Assembly (NCBI GenBank): GCA_002404015.1
Contig: DHIW01000098.1
Span: 7,677-41,632, forward strand
DNA: 33,956 nt
Direction: 5' to 3'
Origin: Chloroflexi bacterium UBA4736
GTDB taxonomy: Bacteria; Chloroflexota; Dormibacteria; Dormibacterales; Dormibacteraceae
Shown here: piece by piece, positions 23,400 to 32,028 of the stretch
How the letters are laid out: each line of letters starts with the position of its first letter
How positions within the stretch are numbered: position 1 is the stretch's first letter
The notes under the pieces: model-generated
What the model was told of the DNA's origin: nothing
The model's database searches: none
What the model saw: only the letters and a program-made list of their open reading frames with translations
Program-made: the position numbers and the translations under genes

Positions 23400-25388
23400 A
23401 TGCCTGTCCGCGTCGGGATAGACACCGGGGGGACCTTCACGGATCTCGTGCTGCTCGAGGAATCGGGCCGCGCGACCCAGCTGAAGGTCCCCTCCACGCC
23501 CGACGACCCGGCCCGCGCGCTGGTTGAAGGACTGGCCCGGATCGCCGCCGCCCACACCGTCGCCTCCGTGGCGCACGGCACCACCGTCGCCACCAACGCG
23601 ATGCTCGAGGAGCGCTTCCACTCCCTGGCGCTGCTCACCACCCGGGGCTTCCGGCACGTCCTGGAGATCGCCCGCCAGAGCGTCCCCAGCGGTTACGGGA
23701 ACTCCTATTTCTGGGTCAAGCCGGAGCGGATCGTCCCCCTCGAACGCGTTCGCGAGGTCAGCGAGCGACTGAGCTTCCAGGGCGAGATCCTCATCCCGCT
23801 CGACGAGGCGGACGCCAGGGCCGCGGCCCGCTGGCTCAGGGAGACCGGCATCCGGGCGGTCGGCGTCTGCTTCCTGCACTCCTACGCGAACCCCGTCCAC
23901 GAGCGGCGGATGCGCGACATCCTCCTGGAGGAGCACCCGGACGCGGTCGTCTCCATCTCGAGCGAGGTCTGGCCCGAGTACCGCGAGTACGAGCGCACGG
24001 TGACGACCCTGGTGGACGCCTTCGTCAAGCCGCACGTCACCGGTTATGTGGAGCGCGCGGTGGCCGGCGTCCAGCGCATCGCCCCGGGGGCGCCGCTGCT
24101 GATCATGAAGTCGAACGGCGGCGTGCTGCCGGCGGCCGCGGTAGCCCGCAAGCCCATCTCGACCGCGCTCTCTGGCCCGGCGGCCGGCGCTCTCGGCGCC
24201 TCGTGGCTGGCCCGCCAGGCCGGCTTCGAGCGCGTCATCACCATCGACACCGGGGGCACCTCCACCGACGTCTGCCTGGTCGAGGGGGCCGAGCCCCATC
24301 TCACAAAGGAGGGCCGCATCGGCAGGTTCCCAGTCCGCGTGCCGATGATCGACATCGTCTCGGTCGGGACCGGCGGCGGCTCGATCGCCTGGGTCGGCCC
24401 TGAGGGCGGACTTCGCGTGGGCCCCCGCAGCGCGGGCGCCCTGCCGGGACCGATGGCCTACGGGCGGGGCGGTGAGCTACCGACCGTGACCGACGCCCAC
24501 CTGGTGCTCGGCCGCCTGCCCGAGAGCCTCGCGGGTGGCGAGGTCACCCTCCGTCGCGACCTCGCCCAGGCCGGCGTCGCCCGCATCGGGGAGGGGCTCG
24601 GCCTCAGCCTGGAGCGGGCCGCTGCCGGAATCCTGGAGCTCTCGGCCCACAACCAGGCCAACGCCGTGCTCCAGCTCACCGTGAAGCGGGGCATCGATCC
24701 CAGCGGCGACACCCTGGTCGCCTTCGGCGGGGCCGGCCCGCTGCAGGCCAGCCGCATCGCCCAGCTGCTGGGCCTGCGCACCGTCCTGGTGCCACCCAGC
24801 CCGGGCAACGTGTCCGCCTTCGGCCTGCTTGCCGTCGACCTTAAGGACGACTACGTGCAGACGCTGGTGATGCGTCACGACGCCGTGGACGCAGACGCCG
24901 TGGCACAGCTGTTCAGCGGGCTGGCGGAGCAGGCGCGCAGCTCGCTGAGCGCGCAGGGTGTGGCGGAGGACCGGATGGAGCTCCGGCGCTCGGTCGAAGC
25001 CCGCTACCTGGGCGAGGCGCACGAGATCTCGATTCCGATCGCCGATCGCTTCGTCCCGGCCGCTGCCGAAGCAGCGTTCCACGCCGCCCACGAGCGCCTG
25101 TACGGCTACGCCTACCGGACCGGGGAGGTGGTGGAGTTCGTGAACTGGAAGGTCACCGGCGTGGGCCGGATCGAGCGCCCGCGGCTCGCGCCGGCGCCAC
25201 CGGAAGGTTCCGGCCTGCCCTCCGGCGAGCGCGCCGGCTTCACCCTCTACCGGCGCTCCGACCTGCCCGCCGGCTTCCAGGCGCCCGGGCCCGCGATCGT
25301 CGAGGAGTACGGCTCCACGACCGTCGTCGAGGAGGGCTTTGAGCTGGCGGTGGACCGCTTCGCGAACCTGGTGCTGAGCGCCCGATGA
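23400..25388 (+). CDS. hyuA: Hydantoinase A / oxoprolinase-family ATPase subunit
   Basis: 662-residue cytoplasmic protein of the HyuA/5-oxoprolinase/acetone-carboxylase beta family. The ASKHA-type nucleotide-binding motif DTGGTFTD is at residues 8-15, AHGTTVATNA at 58-67, and a second phosphate motif DTGGTSTD near 283-290 with SGPAAGALGAS before it. The C-terminal domain contains LVAFGGAGPLQASRIAQLLG. With HyuB it would cleave a cyclic amide (hydantoin, N-methylhydantoin or 5-oxoproline type) or carboxylate a ketone, using ATP. The operon's later Rieske oxygenase and methyltransferases do not reveal the substrate. Leaderless ATG; ends in an ATGA overlap with hyuB. Confidence 0.92.
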   Translation: MPVRVGIDTGGTFTDLVLLEESGRATQLKVPSTPDDPARALVEGLARIAAAHTVASVAHGTTVATNAMLEERFHSLALLTTRGFRHVLEIARQSVPSGYGNSYFWVKPERIVPLERVREVSERLSFQGEILIPLDEADARAAARWLRETGIRAVGVCFLHSYANPVHERRMRDILLEEHPDAVVSISSEVWPEYREYERTVTTLVDAFVKPHVTGYVERAVAGVQRIAPGAPLLIMKSNGGVLPAAAVARKPISTALSGPAAGALGASWLARQAGFERVITIDTGGTSTDVCLVEGAEPHLTKEGRIGRFPVRVPMIDIVSVGTGGGSIAWVGPEGGLRVGPRSAGALPGPMAYGRGGELPTVTDAHLVLGRLPESLAGGEVTLRRDLAQAGVARIGEGLGLSLERAAAGILELSAHNQANAVLQLTVKRGIDPSGDTLVAFGGAGPLQASRIAQLLGLRTVLVPPSPGNVSAFGLLAVDLKDDYVQTLVMRHDAVDADAVAQLFSGLAEQARSSLSAQGVAEDRMELRRSVEARYLGEAHEISIPIADRFVPAAAEAAFHAAHERLYGYAYRTGEVVEFVNWKVTGVGRIERPRLAPAPPEGSGLPSGERAGFTLYRRSDLPAGFQAPGPAIVEEYGSTTVVEEGFELAVDRFANLVLSAR

Positions 25389-27154
25389 TCAGCGAGGTCG
25401 ATCCCATCGTCCTTCAGGTCGTGGAGGGCACCCTGCATTCGATCGAGGTCGAGGTCGAGGCGGCCATCGAGCGGACGGCCCGCTCGCCGATGATCCGCGA
25501 CCAGCATGACTACCGGGCGGGCATCCACGACCGCCGCTGCCGCAAGCTGACCGGCCGCTCCTACTCGGCCATGGTCCAGCCGGTGGTGCGCGACTTTCCA
25601 CTCGAGGCGATGCGGGAGGGCGACGTCTACTACCACAACGACGTCTACCTCTCAGAGGGCTCCGTCGGCCACTTGCCCGACCTTACGACCACCGTGCCCG
25701 TCTTTCACGAGGGCCGCGTCGTGGCCTTCGTCCAGGCCTTCGGCCACCACGACGACATCGGCGGCATGGTCCCCGGGTCGATGCCGGCCCACGCCACCAG
25801 CGCCTACCAGGAAGGCCTGATGGTGCCCCCCATCCGGCTCTTCGCGGCGGGGGTCCGCAACGAGGACGTGTATCGCGTCATCGTGCGCAACTCGCGCACC
25901 CCGGAATCGTTCGCCGGCGATCTGGATTCCGAGGTCGCCGCCTGCCAGATGGGCGCGCGCCGCCTGACACGGCTGTTCGAGAGCCACGGCAGCGACGTGA
26001 TCGACGCCTGTTTTGACGCGCTGGTCGAGCGCTGCGCGGACGTCTTCCGGCGCGAGATCCTGCCCCGGATCCCGGACGGCACCTACGAGTTCGAGGACTA
26101 CATCGAGCACGACGGTGTCGAAGAACCCCGCCTGCACGTGCTCAAGATGACCATGACCAAGACGCCGGAGCGGATCGTCTGCGATCTGGCCGGGACCGGC
26201 CCTCAGGCCCGGGGACCGATCAACCACGCCGGTGACTACGCCGACGGGCTCTTTCTCCGGAAGTGGATGGCCTGCATCCTGCGCAACCTGGCGGACTCCC
26301 CGGAGCGCGCGGCCGAGCTGGACATCAACGAGGGCGTCTGCGACATCCTCGAGCTGCGCTTCCCGGCCAAGGGCACGCTCGTCACGCCGGAGTTCCCGGC
26401 GCCCACCAACGCCCGCTCCTTCCTCATCCTGCGCCTGCTCGGCGTCTTCGCCGGCTGCCTGGCCCAGGCCGTCGGCGGCCGGATGCCGGCCGACCAGGAG
26501 ACGATCCGCTACTGGGGCATCCACGGCAGCGACCGGTACGGCCGCTGGTACCTCCTCCGGGAGGTGCTGGGCGGCGGCTCGGGCGGCCGCTTCTACGCGG
26601 ACGGGTCGGACGCCATCCACATCGTCCCGGACTCCAAGAACCTGCCGGCCGAGTTTGCGGAGACCAGGTTCCCGGTGGTCATCGAGAAGCTCGGCCTGGC
26701 CACCGACTCCGGCGGTCCGGGCAAGCGGCGGGGTGGGCTCGGCTACGACAAGCACATCCGGCTGCTCCGCGACGCCTGGTTCGTCTCCACCGCCGACCGC
26801 GGCTTCCTCGGCTGCTACGGTCTGGCCGGAGGCCAGGCCGGGCTGCCCTACCTGGCCTCGGTGGACGGTGCCCCCCTGCCCGGCATGAACGACGACGTGG
26901 CGCTGCCGGCCGGCACCCTGCTCCGCCTGCGCACAACGGGTGGCGGGGGCTGGGGCGATCCCTTCGAGCGGGAGCCGGAGCTGGTCCTGGAAGACGTGCT
27001 GCGCGGCCTGGTCTCCGTGGAGTCGGCCGAGCGCGATTATGGCGTCGTGGTCAGGGACGGCCAGGTCGCCGAGCTGCGCCGCGAGCCTCGACCGCGGCCC
27101 TTCTTCGACCGCGGCCCCGGATACGAGGTCCTGCGCGACCGGACCCCGCCATAG
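25385..27154 (+). CDS. hyuB: Hydantoinase B / oxoprolinase-family subunit
   Basis: 589-residue partner of HyuA (PF02538 family). Near the N-terminus: VDPIVLQVVEGTLHSIEVEVEAA and a RSPMIRDQHDYRAGI segment; then GDVYYHNDVYLSEGSVGHLPD, FGHHDDIGGMVPGSMP (His/Asp-rich metal-binding-like signature), GPQARGPINHAGDYADG, and the hallmark C-terminal TTGGGGWGDPFERE followed by VLEDVLRGLVSVESA. All these are conserved in HyuB. Its ATG overlaps hyuA by 4 bp. Its TAG stop (27152-27154) is followed within 18 nt by the EamA gene. Confidence 0.92.
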   Translation: MISEVDPIVLQVVEGTLHSIEVEVEAAIERTARSPMIRDQHDYRAGIHDRRCRKLTGRSYSAMVQPVVRDFPLEAMREGDVYYHNDVYLSEGSVGHLPDLTTTVPVFHEGRVVAFVQAFGHHDDIGGMVPGSMPAHATSAYQEGLMVPPIRLFAAGVRNEDVYRVIVRNSRTPESFAGDLDSEVAACQMGARRLTRLFESHGSDVIDACFDALVERCADVFRREILPRIPDGTYEFEDYIEHDGVEEPRLHVLKMTMTKTPERIVCDLAGTGPQARGPINHAGDYADGLFLRKWMACILRNLADSPERAAELDINEGVCDILELRFPAKGTLVTPEFPAPTNARSFLILRLLGVFAGCLAQAVGGRMPADQETIRYWGIHGSDRYGRWYLLREVLGGGSGGRFYADGSDAIHIVPDSKNLPAEFAETRFPVVIEKLGLATDSGGPGKRRGGLGYDKHIRLLRDAWFVSTADRGFLGCYGLAGGQAGLPYLASVDGAPLPGMNDDVALPAGTLLRLRTTGGGGWGDPFEREPELVLEDVLRGLVSVESAERDYGVVVRDGQVAELRREPRPRPFFDRGPGYEVLRDRTPP

Positions 27155-27171
27155 CCGGCCCCAGGAGCGCC

Positions 27172-28065
27172 CTGGTCTGGCCGGCGCTGCTCATCGTCTA
27201 CCTCCTCTGGGGGTCCACCTACCTCGGCATCCGGCTCACCGTTCTCACGCTGCCCCCGCTGCTGACGGCCGGGGTCCGGTTCCTGATCGCGGGACTGATC
27301 CTGGTCGCGATCGCGGCGGTCAGGGGCGAGCTTCGGCACTGGCCGGAGCGGAGCCGGGTGGCCGGCGCCGCCGGCGTCGGCCTCCTCCTCGGCACCGGCG
27401 GCAACGGGGGCGTGGTGCTGGCCGAGACCCGGATCCCGAGCGGCATCGCCTCCCTGCTGATCGCGGTCTCGCCCCTGCTCGTGGCACTGATCAGCCTGGC
27501 CCTCTTCAGGGTCGCGATCCGGCGTGTCCAGGCCGCCGGCATGGTGCTCGGCTTCGTGGGCCTGGCGGTCCTCGCCCAGCTGAGCGGTCCTGGCGGCCTG
27601 GACCCGATCGGGCTGGCGTTCGGGTTGGCGGGGGCAGTGCTCTGGTCAGCCGGGTCCGTCTACGGCAGCCGCGCCCAGCTGCCCGAGTCCGACCTGGTCA
27701 ACACCGGCATCCAGCTGCTGGCCGGCGGCCTCGGCCTGTTGCTGGCAGGGCTGATCGCGGGGGAGCCCGCCCGGATGCGGCTCGATCACGCCTCCGCGCA
27801 GTCGGTGGGTGGGCTGATCTACCTGATCGTGTTCGGCTCGGTGATCGCCTACTCCGCATTCACCTGGCTGCTGCGGAACGGGCCGCTGCCGCTCGTCTTC
27901 ACGTACGTCTACGTCAACCCGGTCGTCGCCGTGGGCCTCGGCGCGCTGATCCTGGGCGAGCACATCGGGCTGCGGGAGTTACTGGGCGGGGCCATAATCC
28001 TGGCGGGGGTGGCGACCATTGTGACCGGCCGCGCGATCAGCGAGCGCCTGAGGCCGGCGGCGTGA
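27172..28065 (+). CDS. EamA/DMT-family transporter (probable CTG start)
   Basis: About 297-residue inner-membrane protein with ten predicted helices in two EamA repeats. The first starts VYLLWGSTYLGIRLTVLTLPP with the family's WGSTY, followed by AGVRFLIAGLIL. The second repeat contains GAVLWSAGSVYGSRA and ends FTYVYVNPVVAVGLGALILGEHIGLRELLGGAIILAG, a classic EamA ending (key part YVNPVVAV..LGE). No ATG, GTG or TTG exists before about 27357, which would delete two helices. The best candidate is CTG 27172, with AGGAG at 27163-27167. An ATA at 27151 overlapping the hyuB stop is the alternative. Ends in a GTGA overlap with the next gene. Likely exports or imports a metabolite of this operon. Confidence 0.85.
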   Translation: MVWPALLIVYLLWGSTYLGIRLTVLTLPPLLTAGVRFLIAGLILVAIAAVRGELRHWPERSRVAGAAGVGLLLGTGGNGGVVLAETRIPSGIASLLIAVSPLLVALISLALFRVAIRRVQAAGMVLGFVGLAVLAQLSGPGGLDPIGLAFGLAGAVLWSAGSVYGSRAQLPESDLVNTGIQLLAGGLGLLLAGLIAGEPARMRLDHASAQSVGGLIYLIVFGSVIAYSAFTWLLRNGPLPLVFTYVYVNPVVAVGLGALILGEHIGLRELLGGAIILAGVATIVTGRAISERLRPAA

Positions 28066-28841
28066 GCGAGCAGTGGACCGCGGGCGACCTCTACGAGCCC
28101 TACGTCGGCCGCTGGAGCCGGCTGGTGGCGCGCGAGTTCGTGCCCTGGCTGCGCGTGCGCCGCGACTGTGCGTGGCTCGACGTGGGCTGCGGCACCGGGG
28201 CACTCTGCCAGGCGATCCTCGACCTGGCCTGGCCGGGTTCGGTGTCGGGAGTGGATCCATCGGAGGCGTTCGTCGCCCGGGCGCGCGAGAGGGTCAAGGG
28301 TGCCGACTTCGAGATCGGCACGGCGGTTGACCTGCCCTTCCCGGCCGGTTCGTTCGAGTCGGTGGTGTCGGGCCTGGTCCTGAACTTCGTGCCCGACCAC
28401 TCCCGGATGGCCGAGGAGATGCGGCGGGCGGCCAAGCCGGGCGGGACGGTGGCGCTGTATGTCTGGGACTACGCCGGGGAGATGCAGCTGATGCGGAGGT
28501 TCTGGGACGCCGCCGGGGAGCTCGACCCGGCCGCCCGGGATCTGGACGAGGGCGCCCGGTTTCCGATCTGCAACCCCGAGCGGCTGGCGGCCCTGTTTCG
28601 GGCGGCCGGGCTGCAGGACGTGCAGTCGCGGCCGATCGAGGTCCCCACCGTGTTCCGCGACTTCGACGACTACTGGACCCCCTTTCTCTCCGGGCAGGCG
28701 CCGGCGCCCGCCTACTGCGTCTCCCTCCCGGAGGCGGGCCGCGCGCGCCTTCGCGAGCGGCTGCGGGAGACGCTGCCCTTCGAGACCGACGGCTCGCTGC
28801 GCTTGAAAGCACGGGCCTGGGCCGTGCGGGGCCGAACATGA
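28062..28841 (+). CDS. SAM-dependent methyltransferase, class I
   Basis: 259-residue methyltransferase. SAM-binding motif I is WLDVGCGTGAL (residues 38-48), the acidic end of beta-2 is GVDPSEAFVARA, motif II region is AVDLPFPAGSFESVVSGLVLNFV, and motif III is RAAKPGGTVALYVWDYAG. It resembles the UbiE/COQ5-like Methyltransf_11 group. The GTG at 28062 overlaps the EamA stop and its own stop overlaps the next ATG (ATGA), so it is co-translated with transporter and oxygenase genes. The methyl acceptor is unknown; a small-molecule substrate shared with the Rieske oxygenase is plausible. Confidence 0.88.
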   Translation: MSEQWTAGDLYEPYVGRWSRLVAREFVPWLRVRRDCAWLDVGCGTGALCQAILDLAWPGSVSGVDPSEAFVARARERVKGADFEIGTAVDLPFPAGSFESVVSGLVLNFVPDHSRMAEEMRRAAKPGGTVALYVWDYAGEMQLMRRFWDAAGELDPAARDLDEGARFPICNPERLAALFRAAGLQDVQSRPIEVPTVFRDFDDYWTPFLSGQAPAPAYCVSLPEAGRARLRERLRETLPFETDGSLRLKARAWAVRGRT

Positions 28842-29842
28842 TCGGCGCGCCCGCTCCCGATGCCGTCGCCGCCTACAACGCCGCGCTCGCGCCCTACTGG
28901 CACCCCGTGCTGGCCGCCTCGGAGCTCGGCTCCTCGCCCCACTACGCCGAGCTGCTGGGCCGGCCATTGGTCGTAAGCCGGCTGGACGGCGGTCTGGCCT
29001 GCTTCGACGACGTGTGCCGCCACTTCGGGGCGTCGCTCTCGCTGGGCGAGGTCATCCCGGCCGGGCTGCGCTGCCGCTATCACGGCTGGACGTACGACCG
29101 CGAGGGCCGCTGTGTCGACATCCCGGCCCGGCGCGCGGCCCCCATCCCACGGGAGGCGCGGGTAGGCGCCTACGGTGTCGAGGAGCGGTACGGCCTGGTG
29201 TGGGACTCCCTGGCGGCCGGGCCGGGCGCGGCCATCCCCGAGTTTCCCGAGGCCGCGGACGACCGGTTCCGGGTAACGCCGCTCCGGACCTATCCGGCCT
29301 GGACCGCCAGTGCCCCTCGGATCGTGATGGCCGCGCTGGACGACACCCACTTCCCCTGGGTCCACCCCGGCCTGCTCGGAGACCGCGACCACCCCGAGCC
29401 GCCCGACCACGAGGTGCGCCGGGAGGGGGACGCGCTGGTCTGCAGCTACTCGATACTGCAGCCGGCCAACGAGAGCATCGGCGGCGCGGCGCTGGAGACC
29501 GTCGAGTACCTGAACCGCGTCACGCCGACCACGGTCCGGCTTACAAAGCGCGGGCCGGCCGGCTCCTACGTGCTCTTCCAGGCAATGTGCCCGGTCGCCC
29601 ACAACCGCTCCCTGGTCTTTCTGCAGACCGCCCGGGACTTCGACCTGGAGCCGGCCCGCGACCAGCTGTACACCGACTTCGAGGACGTCATCCAGTCCCA
29701 GGACCGCCCGGTCGTGGAGAGCCAGCGGCCCTGGCTGCTACCGCCGCTGGCATCGCGGCTGATGCTCTACGTGCGGCCCGCGGACCTGCCGCTGATCGCC
29801 TTCCAGCGCTGGCTGGAAGAGCTCGGCATACCTCAGGTCTAG
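28838..29842 (+). CDS. Rieske [2Fe-2S] non-heme iron oxygenase, alpha-subunit type
   Basis: 334-residue oxygenase of the vanillate O-demethylase/pheophorbide a oxygenase-like group. The Rieske ligands are C60-x-H62 (VCRHFGASLSLGE) and C79-x2-H82 (CRYHGWTYD). The mononuclear iron site has DDTHFPWVH with H171 and H176, preceded by the bridging Asp168 (DxxHxxxxH). A distal acidic ligand is probably in EDVIQSQDRPVVESQ. Such enzymes hydroxylate or O/N-demethylate aromatic or heterocyclic substrates and need a reductase, which is not encoded here. It sits between two methyltransferase genes and downstream of a hydantoinase pair, so oxidative demethylation or hydroxylation of an N-heterocycle is a reasonable but unproven guess. 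Confidence 0.9.
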   Translation: MIGAPAPDAVAAYNAALAPYWHPVLAASELGSSPHYAELLGRPLVVSRLDGGLACFDDVCRHFGASLSLGEVIPAGLRCRYHGWTYDREGRCVDIPARRAAPIPREARVGAYGVEERYGLVWDSLAAGPGAAIPEFPEAADDRFRVTPLRTYPAWTASAPRIVMAALDDTHFPWVHPGLLGDRDHPEPPDHEVRREGDALVCSYSILQPANESIGGAALETVEYLNRVTPTTVRLTKRGPAGSYVLFQAMCPVAHNRSLVFLQTARDFDLEPARDQLYTDFEDVIQSQDRPVVESQRPWLLPPLASRLMLYVRPADLPLIAFQRWLEELGIPQV

Positions 29843-29844
29843 AA

Positions 29845-30390
29845 CTGAAGGAGTCCGACCTCGTCCGCCTGGTCCGGGGCGGGGTCGAGGCTGGCGGCCG
29901 AGACTGGGCCGACCTCGGCTCGGGAGACGGCGCCTTCACGCTGGCGCTGGCCTCCCTCCTGGCAGACGGCGCCCGGATCTGGTCGGTCGACCGCGACGCC
30001 GGCTCGATCGAGCGCCAGCGGCGGCGGTTCGGCCAGCGCTATCCCCAGCTGGAGGTCGACTACCGGGTCGCGGATTTCCAGCGGCCGCTTGACCTGCCTG
30101 ACCTGGACGGAATCGTCATGGCCAACTCCCTTCATTTCGTCCGCGATAAGAAGCCGGTTCTCGACCTGGTCCGCGGCCACCTCAAACCCGGGGGACGGCT
30201 GGTCCTCGTTGAGTACAATGCGGACCGCGGCAACCCCTGGGTGCCCCACCCCCTCTCCTACCCGACCTGGGAGCGGCTGGCGGCGGACAGCGGCTTTGCG
30301 GAGACCCGGCTCCTGGAGCGGGTGCCCAGCCGCTTCCTGGGCGAGATCTTCTCGGCGCTCAGCCTTCGTCCCAGGGAATCAACGGCGTGA
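29845..30390 (+). CDS. SAM-dependent methyltransferase, small (probable CTG start)
   Basis: About 181-residue class I methyltransferase. Motif I is WADLGSGDGAFTLALA, the beta-2 acidic region is IWSVDRDAGSIERQ, then DGIVMANSLHFVRDKK and the post-I segment HLKPGGRLVLVEYN. The fold-defining start (KESDLVRLVRGGVEAG) comes directly after the Rieske stop at 29842, and no ATG, GTG or TTG precedes motif I in this frame. CTG 29845, two bases after the stop, is the most likely initiator. The 3' end overlaps the convergent sppA gene by 32 bp. It is the last gene of the plus-strand operon. Confidence 0.78.
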   Translation: MKESDLVRLVRGGVEAGGRDWADLGSGDGAFTLALASLLADGARIWSVDRDAGSIERQRRRFGQRYPQLEVDYRVADFQRPLDLPDLDGIVMANSLHFVRDKKPVLDLVRGHLKPGGRLVLVEYNADRGNPWVPHPLSYPTWERLAADSGFAETRLLERVPSRFLGEIFSALSLRPRESTA

Positions 30391-32026
30391 GCAGCTTGGC
30401 GCCCGGCCCGCCGAGCAGCCGGGCCGACTCCAGGGCGTAGCTCAGGGGCGGGCTGGGCGCCGCCGGAGCCAGCTCGCGCCGGCTTGGCTTCAGCTCGCGG
30501 GCGGGCGCTTCGGGCGGCAGCCCGGCCAGCTCCCGGGCGGCCGCGATCGCCTTCTCGAGCCCGCCCAGCTCGTCGACCAGCCCGCGCTCGAGGGCCTGCC
30601 GCCCGGTCCAAACCCGGCCGCCGGCGATCGTGTCGACTTCCTGGGCCGACTTGCCGCGGGCTTCGGCGACCCGCCCCACGAAGACCTCGTAGCCACGCTC
30701 GATCCCGTCGCGCACCTTGCGCCTCTCCTCCTCGCTCCAGGGCCGGTCCGAGCTGTTGATCGCCGCGTGCTCGCCGCGGGAGATCAGCTCTCGATGGAAA
30801 TCGAGGCGGTCCAGCAGGGGGCCGCTGACCAGCTTCAGGTTGATGACGCCGATCGAGCCGGTCAGGGTGCCCGGCTGGGCGAAGATCCGGCGGGCCGGGG
30901 TGGCCACGTAGTAGCCGCCCGACGCCGCCAGTTGGCCCATCGCCGCCACCACCGGCTTGCGCTCCGCCAACTTGACCAGGGCGGCGGCCATCGCCTCCGA
31001 AGCGCTGCCCGAGCCGCCGCCCGAGTCGATCCAGACCACGACCGCCGCCACTCGCCGGCTGGCCGCCAGGCGGCGCGCCTCCTGGACCACCGTGAGGTCG
31101 CCGGCCCGGTCGTCCAGCAGGAGCGGCACCCGGACCGGCACGGGGCGCGGCGCCCGGCCGCTGCGGCCGTCCACGATGCTGCCCTCGATCCGCAGCACGG
31201 CCACGTAGCGACCCGGGGGGACCGGCGCCGGCCCCCCGACGCGGTTGCGCGCCGACCGCCACGGCGCCACCCCGCCCTTCAGGTAGGTGGGCAGCTCCTC
31301 CTCGCCCAGGACGTTGTCCACCGCGCGCGCGGCGACGGCCTGGAGGTCGGTGTAGGGCGAGCCGTCGACCAGCGCCTGGGCGCCCGCCTCGTCCAGGCCC
31401 CGACCGCCGCCCACCGCCTGCAGCAGCTCGCCGAACTGGGCGTCGATCAGCCATTCCGCCATCTGCCGGGCCTCGGCGGACATCTCGCTGCGGCCGAGGA
31501 CGTCGAACGCCGTCTTGAACGGCGTGATCTGGACCACGTCCGCCGCCAACCCGGCCCGGTTGAGCGCGTCGGCCAGGAACAGGTAGCGGGTGCTGTAGCC
31601 GAGCGCGAGTACCTCGCCCGCCTGCTGGATGAGGATCTCGTCGGCAGCGCACGCCACGTAGTACGTGGAGGGGGTGTAGAGGGCCGACCAGCAGACGACG
31701 CGCTTGCCGGCCTGCCGCAGGTCCGCCATCAGCTCGCGGAACGTCTCCGCCGATGCCGCGGACAGCGCCAGAGGGCGAAGGTGGATGACGACGCCTTTGA
31801 CGCGGGCGTCCGCGGCGATCGCGGCGAACGCCGCGGCCAGGTCGCGCAGCGTCATCGCCGGCCGGCCCAGGAAGGGTCGCTGCCAGAAGGGACCCGAGGG
31901 CGGCGCCAGCTGCGGGAAAGCCTCGTCGACGAGGAACGAGACGTACTCGGGCGGGGGCCGGAAGCGGCGGCGGATGCCCGCCAGCGCCCAGAGCAGCCAG
32001 CGCACCCCGAAGCTCAGGTACGCCAC
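30359..32026 (-). CDS. sppA: Signal peptide peptidase SppA-like S49 protease
   Basis: 555-residue membrane-associated serine protease of family S49, two-domain SppA type. The putative catalytic lysine is Lys171 in TPFKTAFD (first domain) and the nucleophile Ser369 in AASGGYY (second domain), with IDSGGGSGSASEAMAAAL and TLTGSIGVI around it as in SppA. An N-terminal hydrophobic segment (residues 1-18, VRWLLWALAG) could anchor it. It cleaves residual signal peptides or membrane-associated peptides. The GTG at 32026 is 2 nt after the stop of the thioredoxin-fold selenoprotein candidate, so the two genes form an operon. The 3' end overlaps the opposing methyltransferase by 32 bp. Confidence 0.9.
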   Translation of the reverse strand: MAYLSFGVRWLLWALAGIRRRFRPPPEYVSFLVDEAFPQLAPPSGPFWQRPFLGRPAMTLRDLAAAFAAIAADARVKGVVIHLRPLALSAASAETFRELMADLRQAGKRVVCWSALYTPSTYYVACAADEILIQQAGEVLALGYSTRYLFLADALNRAGLAADVVQITPFKTAFDVLGRSEMSAEARQMAEWLIDAQFGELLQAVGGGRGLDEAGAQALVDGSPYTDLQAVAARAVDNVLGEEELPTYLKGGVAPWRSARNRVGGPAPVPPGRYVAVLRIEGSIVDGRSGRAPRPVPVRVPLLLDDRAGDLTVVQEARRLAASRRVAAVVVWIDSGGGSGSASEAMAAALVKLAERKPVVAAMGQLAASGGYYVATPARRIFAQPGTLTGSIGVINLKLVSGPLLDRLDFHRELISRGEHAAINSSDRPWSEEERRKVRDGIERGYEVFVGRVAEARGKSAQEVDTIAGGRVWTGRQALERGLVDELGGLEKAIAAARELAGLPPEAPARELKPSRRELAPAAPSPPLSYALESARLLGGPGAKLLTPLIPWDEG

Positions 32027-32028
32027 GG

